From positions 1,054,001-1,118,000 of the forward strand of contig NZ_JAHLME010000001.1 of assembly GCF_018919395.1 (NCBI RefSeq): 64,000 nt of DNA, in the 5' to 3' direction. Shown in pieces: positions 46,055-54,755 of this stretch. The translations under genes were made by a program, and so were the position numbers. Each line of letters opens with the position of its first letter. Position 1 is the first letter of the stretch. Source of the stretch: Geomonas azotofigens. GTDB taxonomy: Bacteria; Desulfobacterota; Desulfuromonadia; Geobacterales; Geobacteraceae. The notes below the pieces were generated by a model. The model did not search any database. It had not been told where the DNA came from and saw only the letters and a list, made by a program, of their open reading frames with translations.

Positions 46055-46795
46055 TCAGAGGGTGAATCCGTACTTCTTTAACACGGACACCGCTTCAGGC
46101 TGTTTGAGATAGTGGAAAAAAGCGGCGGCCTCACCCTTGCCAGCGGCGGACGAGGTGAGCGCCATGGGATAGACGATGCGCGGATGGAGCTGCCGCGGCA
46201 CGGTGAAGAGGATGCGCGCCCGTTTCCCCAGCAGCGCGTCGCTGCGGTACACGAAGGCTCCCTCCACCTCGCCGCGCTCCGCGTACATCATGCTCTCCCT
46301 GACGTCCTTGGCGAAGACGAGTTTCCCGTTCAGCTGTTGCTCGAGGCCCGCTTTCCTGATGGCCTCCATCGCGTACTCGCCGGCAGGCACGCTTTGGGGG
46401 CTCCCGAGGGCGATCCTGCCCAGGGCGGTGAGGTCGTGCATGCCGGTGACCTTCTTGTCGGTGCTGCCGGCGAAGACCAGGGTGTTGCAGGCCAGCGTGT
46501 CGACCGAGGCCACCAGCTTCCTCTGGTGCAGGTACGCCATCCATTGCTCGTTGGCGGAGATGAAGAGGTCGGCCGGTGCGCCGCTCTCTATCTGCTTGGC
46601 GAGGGTGCCGGAGGCGCCGTAGTTCCTGACGATCCTGGCGCCGGGGTGCTTGCGGGTGAAGTTGTCGGCGAGCTCATTGATGGCCTCCTTGAGGCTCACG
46701 GCGGCCGAGATGGTGATTTCGCCGGCGCGAGCCGGTGCGGAGAGCAACAGCACAACGAAGAGGGACGCTGCTGCCCGGATAACGGTTTTGGTCAT
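46055..46795 (-). CDS. modA: molybdate ABC transporter substrate-binding protein
   Basis: This 246-aa periplasmic protein has a Sec signal peptide (1-24, SLFVVLLLSAPARAG) and the ModA core: ITISAAVSLKEAINELA, NYGASGTLAKQIESGAPADL, GSPQSVPAGEYAMEA and the closing FFHYLKQPEAVSVLKKYG. It should bind molybdate or tungstate. No modB or modC gene is adjacent in this window, so its permease lies elsewhere. The start is ATG at 46795. Confidence 0.92.
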   Translation of the reverse strand: MTKTVIRAAASLFVVLLLSAPARAGEITISAAVSLKEAINELADNFTRKHPGARIVRNYGASGTLAKQIESGAPADLFISANEQWMAYLHQRKLVASVDTLACNTLVFAGSTDKKVTGMHDLTALGRIALGSPQSVPAGEYAMEAIRKAGLEQQLNGKLVFAKDVRESMMYAERGEVEGAFVYRSDALLGKRARILFTVPRQLHPRIVYPMALTSSAAGKGEAAAFFHYLKQPEAVSVLKKYGFTL

Positions 46796-47310
46796 GGCGG
46801 GCTCCTTCGGAATGAGATGGGCGGCGGAAACGTGCGCCGTCGTTGCCGTGATTACATGACGCGTGCCAGATCCGGCTGCAGCGGTGGAGTCTCGGTAACA
46901 CGGTGCATCGACGAAGTCCGGGGAGAACGTGGAGCCGGGTCACCCCCTCCCTTGACGGGTGAGGGATGGGGGGTGGGTGAAGCGGCAACCAGCGGGAATG
47001 ATGGCATCTTACCCACCCCCTTGCCACTCCCGCAAGGGGAGGGGAGCAAACGGCGCACCCCTGCCATCGCAATCTTCGATCGACAATGGAGAAGAGGGCT
47101 GAATAAGGCGAATGAGGCGGATGAAGCGGGAGGAGTGCCGGGAAAAGGGGCAACTGCCACGGGATGCGGCACCATTTCTTCCCTCCGGGGGGAGGGGGCT
47201 GAGGCCGTCGGGGACATGGGGGCGATCGCCTTTTGGGAGAGGGACGTGGAGGTAGCCTCTGCCTTCAGGTCATTCCGCTTTGGGCGGCGGTGGGGTACGC
47301 CGGCGGGGGC
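46796..47310. other. 515-bp non-coding stretch with REP-like repeats
   Basis: No convincing gene is visible. The segment 46945-47045 contains GC-rich arms (CCCCCTCCC, GGGTGAGGG, CCCACCCCC, GGGGAGGGG) of the same style as the repeats at 7384 and 33671, and another unit lies near 47175-47205. It separates modA from the hya operon. Confidence 0.55.
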
Positions 47311-47730
47311 TCAGCGGTAGGTGGCGAGGATGTAGTCGGCGATGAGGCGGGCGTCGGCGTCGGGGATGGTGCCCTCGTCGAAGCGGGTCATCCCCGGGCC
47401 GGGGTTGCGCATCCTTGCGACGATGCCGGCGGGCGTGGTGACACCGTTGTCGGCCAGCACGCCGCCGTGCAGGGTCTTCTTCGGGTTGATGACGTTGCCG
47501 CCGTTGGGGTGGCAGGGGGCGCAGCGCTCCTTGAAGAGCTGGGCGCCGCGCGGCGTCGCCACGGGGGGCGGGGCGGCAGGCGGGGTGTCGGAGCAGCCGC
47601 AAAGGAGCGCGGCGAGCACGAAGCTTAGGCGAAGGGGCGCGAAGGCGCGGCGGCCGAGAAACGGCCCCCCTCCCGGCCTCCCCCCACCGGGGGAAGGAGC
47701 CGGGAGAGAAGCGGTGGATCGAGAGAACAT
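47311..47730 (-). CDS. monohaem c-type cytochrome lipoprotein
   Basis: This protein of about 139 aa has a single CAPCH haem site (Cys70-Cys73-His74) and a likely Met axial ligand in GPGMTRF. A lipobox (LLCGC, Cys46) follows the hydrophobic stretch 33-44, so it is predicted to be anchored to a periplasmic membrane face. Residues 1-32 (Pro/Gly/Arg-rich) are encoded by a GC-rich repeat-like sequence and are unusually long for a signal n-region, so the start is uncertain. The ATG lies 5 bases after the hydrogenase protease stop, suggesting it belongs to the hya operon. Confidence 0.72.
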   Translation of the reverse strand: MFSRSTASLPAPSPGGGRPGGGPFLGRRAFAPLRLSFVLAALLCGCSDTPPAAPPPVATPRGAQLFKERCAPCHPNGGNVINPKKTLHGGVLADNGVTTPAGIVARMRNPGPGMTRFDEGTIPDADARLIADYILATYR

Positions 47731-47735
47731 CGTCG

Positions 47736-48266
47736 CTAGTCCCGGCAGACGTTGACGGCGCGGGAGACGGGGCGGCACTGGACGCCGAAGGCGGAAAGCT
47801 CCTTCAGCACCGCCCCCTTCATGGTCTCCACCTGCAGCGACACCTCGTGGGTGAGCTCGGTCCCCATCTCGATGCTCCCCGGCTGCACGCCGATCAGCAC
47901 CATCTTGCCGGGGGCATGCCCCATGAGCCTGGCCACCGAGAGGAGGTCCTTGAGCCCCATCTGGTGCGGGGAGACCTTGGTCTCGAGGGCGATGGGGAGC
48001 TCCTCGCCGGCAAGCCGCACGCAGGTCCCCGGCTCCTTCCCCGTTTCCACGGCGTCCACCATGATCAGGTGGCTCCTCCCCTCCAGCACCGGGAGGAGGT
48101 CGAGGCCCAGGGTGCCGCCGTCGACGATCTCGACATCCTTGGGGAAGCGGTACTCCCGCTGCAGTTGCTGCACCACGCGGATGCCGACGCCGTCGTCGCC
48201 CATGACCACGTTTCCTACGCCGAGCACCAGCACCTTCGGTGCGTTCTTTATCGAGTTAGCGGCCAC
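47736..48266 (-). CDS. hyaD: hydrogenase maturation protease
   Basis: This 176-aa HyaD/HybD-type endopeptidase trims the C-terminal tail of the large subunit after nickel insertion. It has LGVGNVVMGDDGVGIRVVQQ (the usual metal-site Glu is Asp here), VDGGTLGLDLLP (Asp) and KVSPHQMGL (His), the three metal-binding positions known in HybD. The start is GTG at 48266 with AGGAG ahead. It follows the cytochrome b gene by 4 bases in the small-large-cytochrome-protease order of the Geobacter hya operon (hyaP there). Confidence 0.9.
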   Translation of the reverse strand: MAANSIKNAPKVLVLGVGNVVMGDDGVGIRVVQQLQREYRFPKDVEIVDGGTLGLDLLPVLEGRSHLIMVDAVETGKEPGTCVRLAGEELPIALETKVSPHQMGLKDLLSVARLMGHAPGKMVLIGVQPGSIEMGTELTHEVSLQVETMKGAVLKELSAFGVQCRPVSRAVNVCRD

Positions 48267-48270
48267 GTGT

Positions 48271-48936
48271 TCAGTCTCCTTTTTTTACGGTGAACTTGTA
48301 ACCGCTGAACATGCTGGAGATTTCGCCGCCATGCTCCTTGATGTCCATCAGCCAAGCGCTGTAGATGTGATTGATGACGAAGCCGAAGATGAGCCACATG
48401 CCCAGGTGGTGGGCAAGGCGCATCCCCTGCAGGGTGAAGTGAGAGTACATGAAACCAAGCGACTTGAACATGATGCCGCCCGGCGCGTGGGTGGCGTACA
48501 TGGCGAAGCCGGTGAGGATCATGCCGAGGTAGACCAGGAACAGAAAGAAATAGGCCGTGGTCGCCAGCGGGTTGTGCCCCACCGTCTCGGGCACCTGGTG
48601 CGTCTGCAGCGTGTAGTAGCGTACCATGTGCCGCAGCTTTTCCCTCCCCTTGGCGCTGAACATGGGGAAGAAGGCGCGCCAGCTGGCGTGCTCGTTGCCG
48701 ATGAAGGCCCAGACCACGCGCGAGGCGACGCTCACGGTGAAGGTGTAGGCCGCCACGAAATGGATCAGGCGGATCCAGCCCATGGCGTAGTCGCTGGCGC
48801 TGGCCCCGAGTGTCACCGGGTGCCCGATCAGGAAACCGGTACCGGACAGGACCACGATGGCGAGCACGTTGATCCAGTGGAACCAGCGCAGCGGCAGTTC
48901 CCAGACGTACTGCTTGAACTTGCAACGATCCGACAT
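48271..48936 (-). CDS. hyaC: Ni/Fe-hydrogenase b-type cytochrome subunit
   Basis: This 221-aa integral membrane dihaem cytochrome b passes electrons from the hydrogenase to the quinone pool. Four hydrophobic segments are seen (about 18-38, 60-80, 120-145, 175-195), with His residues in LRWFHWIN, LIHFVAA, and GMRLAHHLGMW. The ATG follows AGGAGG. The neighbouring large and small subunit genes fix its identity. Confidence 0.92.
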   Translation of the reverse strand: MSDRCKFKQYVWELPLRWFHWINVLAIVVLSGTGFLIGHPVTLGASASDYAMGWIRLIHFVAAYTFTVSVASRVVWAFIGNEHASWRAFFPMFSAKGREKLRHMVRYYTLQTHQVPETVGHNPLATTAYFFLFLVYLGMILTGFAMYATHAPGGIMFKSLGFMYSHFTLQGMRLAHHLGMWLIFGFVINHIYSAWLMDIKEHGGEISSMFSGYKFTVKKGD

Positions 48937-48948
48937 GGCCCACCTCCT

Positions 48949-50646
48949 CTAGGATGCCTTCACCCTGACCATCTCCCTGCCGGTGGCGTCGAGGACGTGC
49001 ACGGCGCAGGCCAGGCAGGGGTCGAAGGAGTGGATGGTGCGCAGGATCTCCAGCGGCTTTTCCGGGTCCGCGACCGGCGTCCCCAAGAGGGCCGCCTCGT
49101 AGGGGCCGGGCTGCCCCTTGCCGTCGCGCGGCGAGGCGTTCCAGGTCGAGGGGACCACCGCCTGGTAGTTCAATATCTTCTGGTCCTTGATCTTGATCCA
49201 GTGCCCCAGCCCCCCGCGCGGCGCCTCGTGCCAGCCGTAGCCGTGCGCCTCGGCGGGCCAGGTCGCGGGGTCCCACATCTCGTTGGAGTGGATCCTCAGG
49301 TCACCCTTGGCGATGTTGCCGATCAGCTCGTCCAGCCACTTCGGGGCCTGCTGCGCGATCACCAGGCAGTCGATGCCGCGGGCGCCGGTCCTGCCCAGGG
49401 TGGAAAAGAGCGCCTCCGGGCCGACGCCCAGTTTCTTCAGCACCAGGTCCACCGCCGCCTTGGTTTCCTTGTGGCCGGAGACGTAGGCGACCAGGACGCG
49501 GGAGAGCGGCCCCACCTCCATCGCTTTCTCCTCGTAGCGCGGCGCCTTGACCCAGGAGTACTTCTTGTCCGTGTCGAGGTACTGGTAGGGGGGCTTCGGG
49601 CCGGTGTAGTTCGGCTCGCTCGCCCCTTCCCACGGGTGCAGCCCCTTCCCGTCGCCGCCGGCATCCTGGTACCAGGAATGCTCCACGTGCTCGGTGATCT
49701 TTTTCTGGTCCAGCGGCACCACCTTGGAGATGTCCCGGTTCAGTATGGCGCCGCCGGGGAGCCACGGGTTGCCCGAGGCGTCGGGGAACTCGGGGTAGCA
49801 CATGTAGTTGCCGACCCCGGCGCCGATCCCGGCCCACTCCTTGTAGAAGGAGGCGACGGCGAGGAGGTCCGGGATGTAGACCTTCTCCACGAATTCCTGG
49901 GCCTTGTGCAAAAGGCGCTTAATCTCGATCAGCTTGTCGGCGTTCAGGGCGTTCTGCGAGTCCGGGTCGATGGGGATCGACATCCCCCCCACCAGGAAGG
50001 TCTGCGGGTGCGGGTTCTTGCTCCCGAGGATCGCGTGGATCTTGATAATGTCCTTTTGCCACTCCAGGGCCTCCAGGTAGTGGGCCGTCGCCATCAGGTT
50101 CGCCTCCGGCGGCAGCTTGTAGGCCGGGTGCCCCCAGTAGGCGTTGGCGAAGGGGCCGAGGCGTCCGGAGGCGACGAAGGCCTTCACCTTGTCCTGCACC
50201 GCCTTGAAGTAGGTGGGGGAGTTGTTGGGCCATTCCGAGATGGAGGCGGCGAGCTGCGCGGTCTTGACCGGGTCGGCCTTCAGCCCGGAGGTGATGTCCA
50301 CCCAGTCCAGGGCGTGCAGGTGGTAGAAGTGGATCACGTGGTCCTGGGTGTTCTGGATGGCGATGATGATGTTGCGGATCAGCTGCGCGTTGGGGGGGAC
50401 CGGGATCTTGAGCGCGTCCTCGACGGCGCGGATGGAGGCGATCGAGTGCACCGTGGTGCAGACGCCGCAGAAGCGCTGGGTCCAGTACCAGGCGTCGCGC
50501 GGGTCGCGCCCCTTGAGGATCGTCTCTATGCCGCGGAACATGGTGCCGGAAACCCAGGCGTTGCTGATCTTGCCGCCGGAGACTTCCGCCTCGACGCGCA
50601 GGTGCCCTTCGATCCTGGTGATCGGGTCGACAACGATCTTGGTCAT
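48949..50646 (-). CDS. hyaB: [NiFe] hydrogenase large subunit
   Basis: This 565-aa catalytic subunit carries the Ni-Fe site. The L1 motif is RFCGVCTTVHSIAS (Cys60, Cys63), and the C-terminal L2 motif is DPCLACAVH (Cys544, Cys547). The last 15 residues after His550 are the peptide removed by the HyaD protease. The signature is that of a group 1 membrane-linked uptake hydrogenase. The start at 50646 follows AGGAGGAC. Confidence 0.96.
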   Translation of the reverse strand: MTKIVVDPITRIEGHLRVEAEVSGGKISNAWVSGTMFRGIETILKGRDPRDAWYWTQRFCGVCTTVHSIASIRAVEDALKIPVPPNAQLIRNIIIAIQNTQDHVIHFYHLHALDWVDITSGLKADPVKTAQLAASISEWPNNSPTYFKAVQDKVKAFVASGRLGPFANAYWGHPAYKLPPEANLMATAHYLEALEWQKDIIKIHAILGSKNPHPQTFLVGGMSIPIDPDSQNALNADKLIEIKRLLHKAQEFVEKVYIPDLLAVASFYKEWAGIGAGVGNYMCYPEFPDASGNPWLPGGAILNRDISKVVPLDQKKITEHVEHSWYQDAGGDGKGLHPWEGASEPNYTGPKPPYQYLDTDKKYSWVKAPRYEEKAMEVGPLSRVLVAYVSGHKETKAAVDLVLKKLGVGPEALFSTLGRTGARGIDCLVIAQQAPKWLDELIGNIAKGDLRIHSNEMWDPATWPAEAHGYGWHEAPRGGLGHWIKIKDQKILNYQAVVPSTWNASPRDGKGQPGPYEAALLGTPVADPEKPLEILRTIHSFDPCLACAVHVLDATGREMVRVKAS

Positions 50647-50647
50647 C

Positions 50648-51787
50648 TTAGTCCTCCTTGGTGTCCTCGCCAGGTTCCTTGTCCTTTCTCATGGCGGAAA
50701 GCGCTCCGTGCACGACGAAGGCGCCCGCCGCACCGGCCGCGAGGCCGAGGCCGATGGCGTCGGCGGTGTGCTCGATGCCGAAGCCCGGCACGTTGGGGAG
50801 CCTCCGGTACATGGGGGACATGACGTCCCAGAACTGAGGTTCGGCGCAGCCGACGCAGGGATGACCCGAGCCGATGGGCCAGGCGGTCTTCTCGTTGTAA
50901 CGCTGGGTGGGGCAGTTGTGGAAGGTGGCGGGCCCCTTGCACCCCATCTTGTAGAGGCAGTACCCCTTGCGGTGCCCCTCGTCCCCCCACTTCTCCACGT
51001 ACTGTCCGGCGTCGAAGTGCGGGCGCCGCTCGCAGTTGTCGTGGATGCGCTTGCCGTAGGCGAAGAGCGGCCGGCCGTGGCCGTCGAGGGCGGGGATCTT
51101 GTTAAAGACCAAGTAGTGCACGATGGTGGCGGTCAGGTTGTCGGCGTTGCAGGGGCAGCCGGGGAGGTTGATCACCGTGGCGCCCGGGACCGCCTCCTTG
51201 ACCCCCACCGCGCCGGTCGGGTTGGGGGCGGCGGCGGGGATGCCGCCGTACGAGGCGCAGTTGCCGATGGCGATGGTGGCCGCGGCGCCGCCGCAGACCT
51301 GGCGGGCGCGCTCCAGGTTCGACTTGCCCCCGACGCAGCCGTAGACCCCGCCGTCTTTCATCGGGATGGACCCCTCGATGACCGCGAAGTACTTCCCCTT
51401 GTAGTCGGTGATGGTCTTGTCGAGCGCCGCCTCGGCCTGGTGCCCGGCGGCGGCCATGATGGTCTCGTGGTAGTCGACCGAGAGGATGTCGAGGACGATC
51501 TCCCCGACGGTGGGGTTGGCCGAGCGCAGCAGCGCCTCGCTGTCGCCGGTACAGCCCTGGAATTCCAGCCAGACTAAGGGCGGCCGTTTCACCTCGTCCA
51601 GCGCCTGGGCCACGGACGGGGCGAAGGAGGGTGGCAGCGCCAGGGCCGCCGTGACGGTTGAGCAGAACTTGAGGAAGTCGCGTCGGGAGACGCCGCGCTC
51701 CTTCAGTATCTGGCTGATGGAAAGATCCTCATTGCGCAGGGCATCTCCCCGTGTGTCGTTACACGGCTCTGTTCTCGTCGTGCTCAT
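50648..51787 (-). CDS. hyaA: [NiFe] hydrogenase small subunit
   Basis: This 379-aa Fe-S subunit has a Tat signal with SRRDFLKF (Arg35-Arg36), preceded by a long 34-residue n-region. The proximal cluster motif is EFQGCTGDSEALLR, with GNCASYGGI and GCPCN; medial and distal cluster cysteines lie in HDNCERR, CLYKMGCKG, HNCPTQRYN and GHPCVGC. A C-terminal hydrophobic helix (about 345-368) anchors it. It leads the hya operon (small, large, cytochrome b, protease), the layout described for Geobacter hyaSLBP. Confidence 0.95.
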   Translation of the reverse strand: MSTTRTEPCNDTRGDALRNEDLSISQILKERGVSRRDFLKFCSTVTAALALPPSFAPSVAQALDEVKRPPLVWLEFQGCTGDSEALLRSANPTVGEIVLDILSVDYHETIMAAAGHQAEAALDKTITDYKGKYFAVIEGSIPMKDGGVYGCVGGKSNLERARQVCGGAAATIAIGNCASYGGIPAAAPNPTGAVGVKEAVPGATVINLPGCPCNADNLTATIVHYLVFNKIPALDGHGRPLFAYGKRIHDNCERRPHFDAGQYVEKWGDEGHRKGYCLYKMGCKGPATFHNCPTQRYNEKTAWPIGSGHPCVGCAEPQFWDVMSPMYRRLPNVPGFGIEHTADAIGLGLAAGAAGAFVVHGALSAMRKDKEPGEDTKED

Positions 51788-51858
51788 CCCGGCCTCCCTT
51801 TGCTGACAGCGAAACGGTGGACTCTTTGGCGCGTGAACCAGAACTGACAGTATATGTT

Positions 51859-51886
51859 ATTTTAGTAGAAAGATGTTTTATTGCAA
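51859..51886 (-). promoter_or_regulatory. candidate promoter of the hya operon
   Basis: TTGCAA (51886-51881) and TAAAAT (51864-51859) are spaced by 16 bases in the AT-rich gap, about 72 bases before the small-subunit ATG. A sigma54 match was not found. Confidence 0.5.
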
Positions 51887-52003
51887 GAGGGGAAAGTGAA
51901 CCAGGTGAGAAAAAAATTCACAAAAATTTAGGGTTTTGACAGTAAAACGAGAATTGTGCGGATGTGGCGGTCGATAGTTGTCAGCTCGTGGATGTTACGC
52001 TGG

Positions 52004-52028
52004 TCCCCTCTCCCGGGGGGAGAGGGGA
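52004..52028 (-). terminator. GC-rich hairpin after the response regulator gene
   Basis: TCCCCTCTCCC and GGGAGAGGGGA form a tight palindrome 29 bases after the regulator stop at 52057. It has no T run, and it may be a REP-like unit reused as a transcription barrier ahead of the hya operon. Confidence 0.5.
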
Positions 52029-52056
52029 TGTGGATGCATGGGGCAGGCTCTGAAGG

Positions 52057-52692
52057 CTAGGCCAATCCCTTTTCCTGGGCATAGCGCAGCAGCGCCACTC
52101 TGCCGTCGACGTTGATCTTCTGGTAGATGTTGTGCAGGTGGACCTTGACGGTACCCTCGCTGATGCAGAGCTTGTCGGCGATCTCCTTGTTGCGCAGCCC
52201 GCCGGCCGCCATGCGCACCAGTTCGATCTCGCGCTGGGTGAGCAGGCCGGCTACCTCGCGCCCCCCTGCCTCGCGCTTCAGGAGCTTCTCCAGGGCCTGC
52301 TTGGCGGAACGGCGCTCCAGCCACTGCTCGCCGGCGTGGACCTTGCGGATGCACTGCACCAGGAACTGCGGCGCCATCTCCTTCAGGACCACCCCCTGGA
52401 TGCCGAGCATGACCGCGTCGACCATGACCTCGTCCTCGAGGGCCGCGGTGAGCAGGATCAGCCGCGCGCCGAGCTTTTCCTCGTTCACCCTGCGGGCCAC
52501 CTCGATGCCGGTCAGCCCGGGCATGCGGATGTCGAGCACCGCGACATCGGGGCGGTGCCGGCGGATCTCCTCGAGCGCGTCGGGGCCGTTGCTGCAACTG
52601 GCCAGTACCTCGAAGTCCTCCTCGAAGCTGAAGAGGCCGGTCAGCCCGTTGAGGATGAGGGGGTGGTCGTCGGCGATGACCAGTCGTATCAT
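52057..52692 (-). CDS. NarL-family response regulator
   Basis: This 211-aa regulator has an N-terminal receiver (Asp near 54 in VAVLDIRMPG) and a C-terminal LuxR-type helix-turn-helix (about 145-205) with LLTQREIELVRMAAGGLRNK and the recognition helix ISEGTVKVHLHNIYQKI. It is coupled to the kinase gene upstream (1-base gap). Because it lies directly upstream of the hya operon on the same strand, it is a candidate regulator of hydrogenase expression. Confidence 0.92.
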   Translation of the reverse strand: MIRLVIADDHPLILNGLTGLFSFEEDFEVLASCSNGPDALEEIRRHRPDVAVLDIRMPGLTGIEVARRVNEEKLGARLILLTAALEDEVMVDAVMLGIQGVVLKEMAPQFLVQCIRKVHAGEQWLERRSAKQALEKLLKREAGGREVAGLLTQREIELVRMAAGGLRNKEIADKLCISEGTVKVHLHNIYQKINVDGRVALLRYAQEKGLA

Positions 52693-52693
52693 G

Positions 52694-54406
52694 TTAGCCT
52701 CCTAGTTCCGTGAGCGGCAGGGTGATGTCGATGCGGGCGCCGCACTCGCTGGAATCGATGACGAGCTTTCCGTTGAGCGCGTCGATGCGCTCCCTGAGCG
52801 TCACCGGGCCGCGTTTCAGGTCGCTCAGCTGGTCCTGGTCGTAGCGCCCCAGGAAACCGAAGCCGCGCCCGTCATCGATCACGGCGATGTGCGCCCACTG
52901 CGAGTCGAAGCGGATCTCCGCGCGCAGCGTCGTGGCCTCCGCGTGACGCACCGCGTTGATCAGCGCCTCGTGCACCACGAAATAGATCTCGCGCTCGGTG
53001 CCGCGCTGCAACCGGGGCGTGGCGGGGTGGCAGGTGACCGAGCAGGCGACCTCCCACTGCCGCTTGATCCGGCCGGCCAGCTCTTCCAGCCGCTTGGTCA
53101 GGCCGAACTCCTCGGTCTTGCGCCGGGAGAAGAGGGGCTTCATATCGTTGATCTGCATCCTCAGGTCCCGCTGCTCCGAGGCGAGCAGCTGCTGGACCTG
53201 TCCGATGCTCTCCCGGGCGGCGGCCGGGTCACTGTCGATCAGGCGGTTCACCGTCGCCAGCTGCAGCCCAGCCCCGGCCAGCGACTGGAGCAGTCCGTCG
53301 TGCAGGTCGTGGGCGAGCCGCAGGCGCTCGTCGGCCGCCGCCCCCTGCTGCAGCTGTTTCAGGAGCAGGGCGTGGTCGAGCCGGGCGGCGATCTCGTGGG
53401 CGACGATCCCACCCAGAACCAGGTCGTCAGGGGTGGGGTGTCCACGGTCCAGGGCGACCAGGTAGCCCGAGATCTTCTCACCGTCCAGGGGAGAGACGCA
53501 CGCGGAGCAGATGTTGAAGGCTTTCACGAGCTCCGGGTGCAGCGCGGCGCAGTGGCGCTGCTGCAGCCCGCCCACGGTGTTGCAGACCACCAGCGCGCGG
53601 CCGGAGCCGGCATCGCGAGTGAAGAAGCTCGCCCGTTCCAGCCCTTCGGCCACGATGTCGCCAAAGACACCGGGCTCCTTCCATTCGTAGCGGCACCCCT
53701 CGGGGGTCCAGCAAAGCACGTGCAGCCAGGGCTCCTCTTCCTCCTCCCACAGGAGCACCACCCGCGGCACCCTCAGTATGGCGGCGGCGTGGCCGAGCAT
53801 CCCCTGGCCGTCCGCTCCCGGCTCCTCGGGGAGGGTTTCCCTGGGCCACTGGGACAGCATGGCGAGGATCTCCCGCATCGACTCCTCGTAGGCCCCGAGG
53901 TAACCCAGCAGGCCGGCCACGACGGCGAGGTAGGCGATGCGGATGATGAAGCGGTTCAGCTCGAAATTCTGGTCCAGGAGCAGGTTGGCCGGGTAGCAGG
54001 CGAGCAGGACGGTGATGGACATCGCCGCCACGGCGGTCCAGAGCGTGCCACGCCATTGCCAGCGGAAGGTGGCGCAGACCAGGATGAAGATGAAGTAGAC
54101 GAAGAACGGGCTGTTGGGGCCCGTGGTGAGGAACATGAGGCAGGCGAAAACGAGGAGGTCGATGCTGTGGGTGACCAGGTTCAGCGGGCCCCAGCCGAAC
54201 CCCTTGCGCCAGATCAGTGCCCCGATCAGCAGCGAATAGATCACGTAGCCGCAGAGGATGCCGTAGGTGGTCCCGGCGTAGCGGGACGGCTCGGAAGGGT
54301 CGAGCCAGACCGCGAACAGGAAGAACGCCGACAGGATGACGCGCCCGGTGGCGATCAGGTATTCAGCCCGGGTTTTCGAGTGAAATCTCAGCTGCGTCAT
54401 CGTCAT
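52694..54406 (-). CDS. membrane sensor histidine kinase, NarX type
   Basis: This 570-aa kinase has five to six hydrophobic helices (about 15-190), a GAF-like linker (about 200-345), then HisKA_3 (LRLAHDLHDGLLQSLAGAG, His near 370) and HATPase_c (EALINAVRHAEATT, IDDGRGFGFLG). It is the cognate partner of the NarL-type regulator. The start is ATG at 54406 with CAGGAG ahead; ATG 54400 is possible. The input signal is not evident; a long membrane region suggests a lipid-soluble or membrane signal. Confidence 0.9.
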   Translation of the reverse strand: MTMTQLRFHSKTRAEYLIATGRVILSAFFLFAVWLDPSEPSRYAGTTYGILCGYVIYSLLIGALIWRKGFGWGPLNLVTHSIDLLVFACLMFLTTGPNSPFFVYFIFILVCATFRWQWRGTLWTAVAAMSITVLLACYPANLLLDQNFELNRFIIRIAYLAVVAGLLGYLGAYEESMREILAMLSQWPRETLPEEPGADGQGMLGHAAAILRVPRVVLLWEEEEEPWLHVLCWTPEGCRYEWKEPGVFGDIVAEGLERASFFTRDAGSGRALVVCNTVGGLQQRHCAALHPELVKAFNICSACVSPLDGEKISGYLVALDRGHPTPDDLVLGGIVAHEIAARLDHALLLKQLQQGAAADERLRLAHDLHDGLLQSLAGAGLQLATVNRLIDSDPAAARESIGQVQQLLASEQRDLRMQINDMKPLFSRRKTEEFGLTKRLEELAGRIKRQWEVACSVTCHPATPRLQRGTEREIYFVVHEALINAVRHAEATTLRAEIRFDSQWAHIAVIDDGRGFGFLGRYDQDQLSDLKRGPVTLRERIDALNGKLVIDSSECGARIDITLPLTELGG

Positions 54407-54454
54407 CGTGCTCCTGCGGTCGAAGGGCGGCGTCCGAAGCGGATGTCGGCAAGC

Positions 54455-54473
54455 GTCCTACGCGTTGTAGGAC
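54455..54473 (-). promoter_or_regulatory. 7-bp inverted repeat in the kinase leader
   Basis: GTCCTAC and GTAGGAC are separated by 5 bases, between the predicted transcription start and the ATG at 54406. It could be a regulator site or an RNA hairpin. Confidence 0.5.
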
Positions 54474-54490
54474 TGATTTTGGAGCGGCAT

Positions 54491-54518
54491 TTTATACACC
54501 GGTTACATGTTACGTCAA
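54491..54518 (-). promoter_or_regulatory. promoter of the NarX-type kinase operon
   Basis: TTGACG (54518-54513) and TATAAA (54496-54491), each 5 of 6 to consensus, are spaced by 16 bases. The predicted start is about 78 bases before the ATG at 54406. Confidence 0.7.
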
Positions 54519-54729
54519 CGGTTTAGATGCGTTTTGGCGGATTAAAGGTGGGCAATGGCGGCGGAGCTGTCAAACGGCGGATCATCGACCACGATTTGGC
54601 GGGCCAAGACCTCGCCCGAAGTGGAGCAGCGACGACCGGCGTAGGAAGAGGTTCCCGTTCCCCTTCTCCCTGCTGGAGAGGGGCGGGGCGAGGGCGCGGA
54701 CGTGGCAACGCGGGATGGGGAGAGCAGGG

Positions 54730-54755
54730 CCGCGCCGGTTACGGCACCGGCGCGG
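54730..54755 (-). terminator. GC hairpin after the C_GCAxxG_C_C gene
   Basis: A perfect 10-bp stem (CCGCGCCGGT and ACCGGCGCGG) with a 6-base loop lies 8 bases after the stop. It has no T run. Confidence 0.55.

Noticed and set aside
47752-50823. 1023-aa open frame on the plus strand across the hydrogenase genes
   Set aside because: It runs antisense to the hya genes, and its translation (Pro/Ala/Arg/Gly-rich) has no domain.
51788-52003. Sigma54 promoter for hya
   Set aside because: The GG and GC elements are 18 bases apart instead of 12 in the only candidate.
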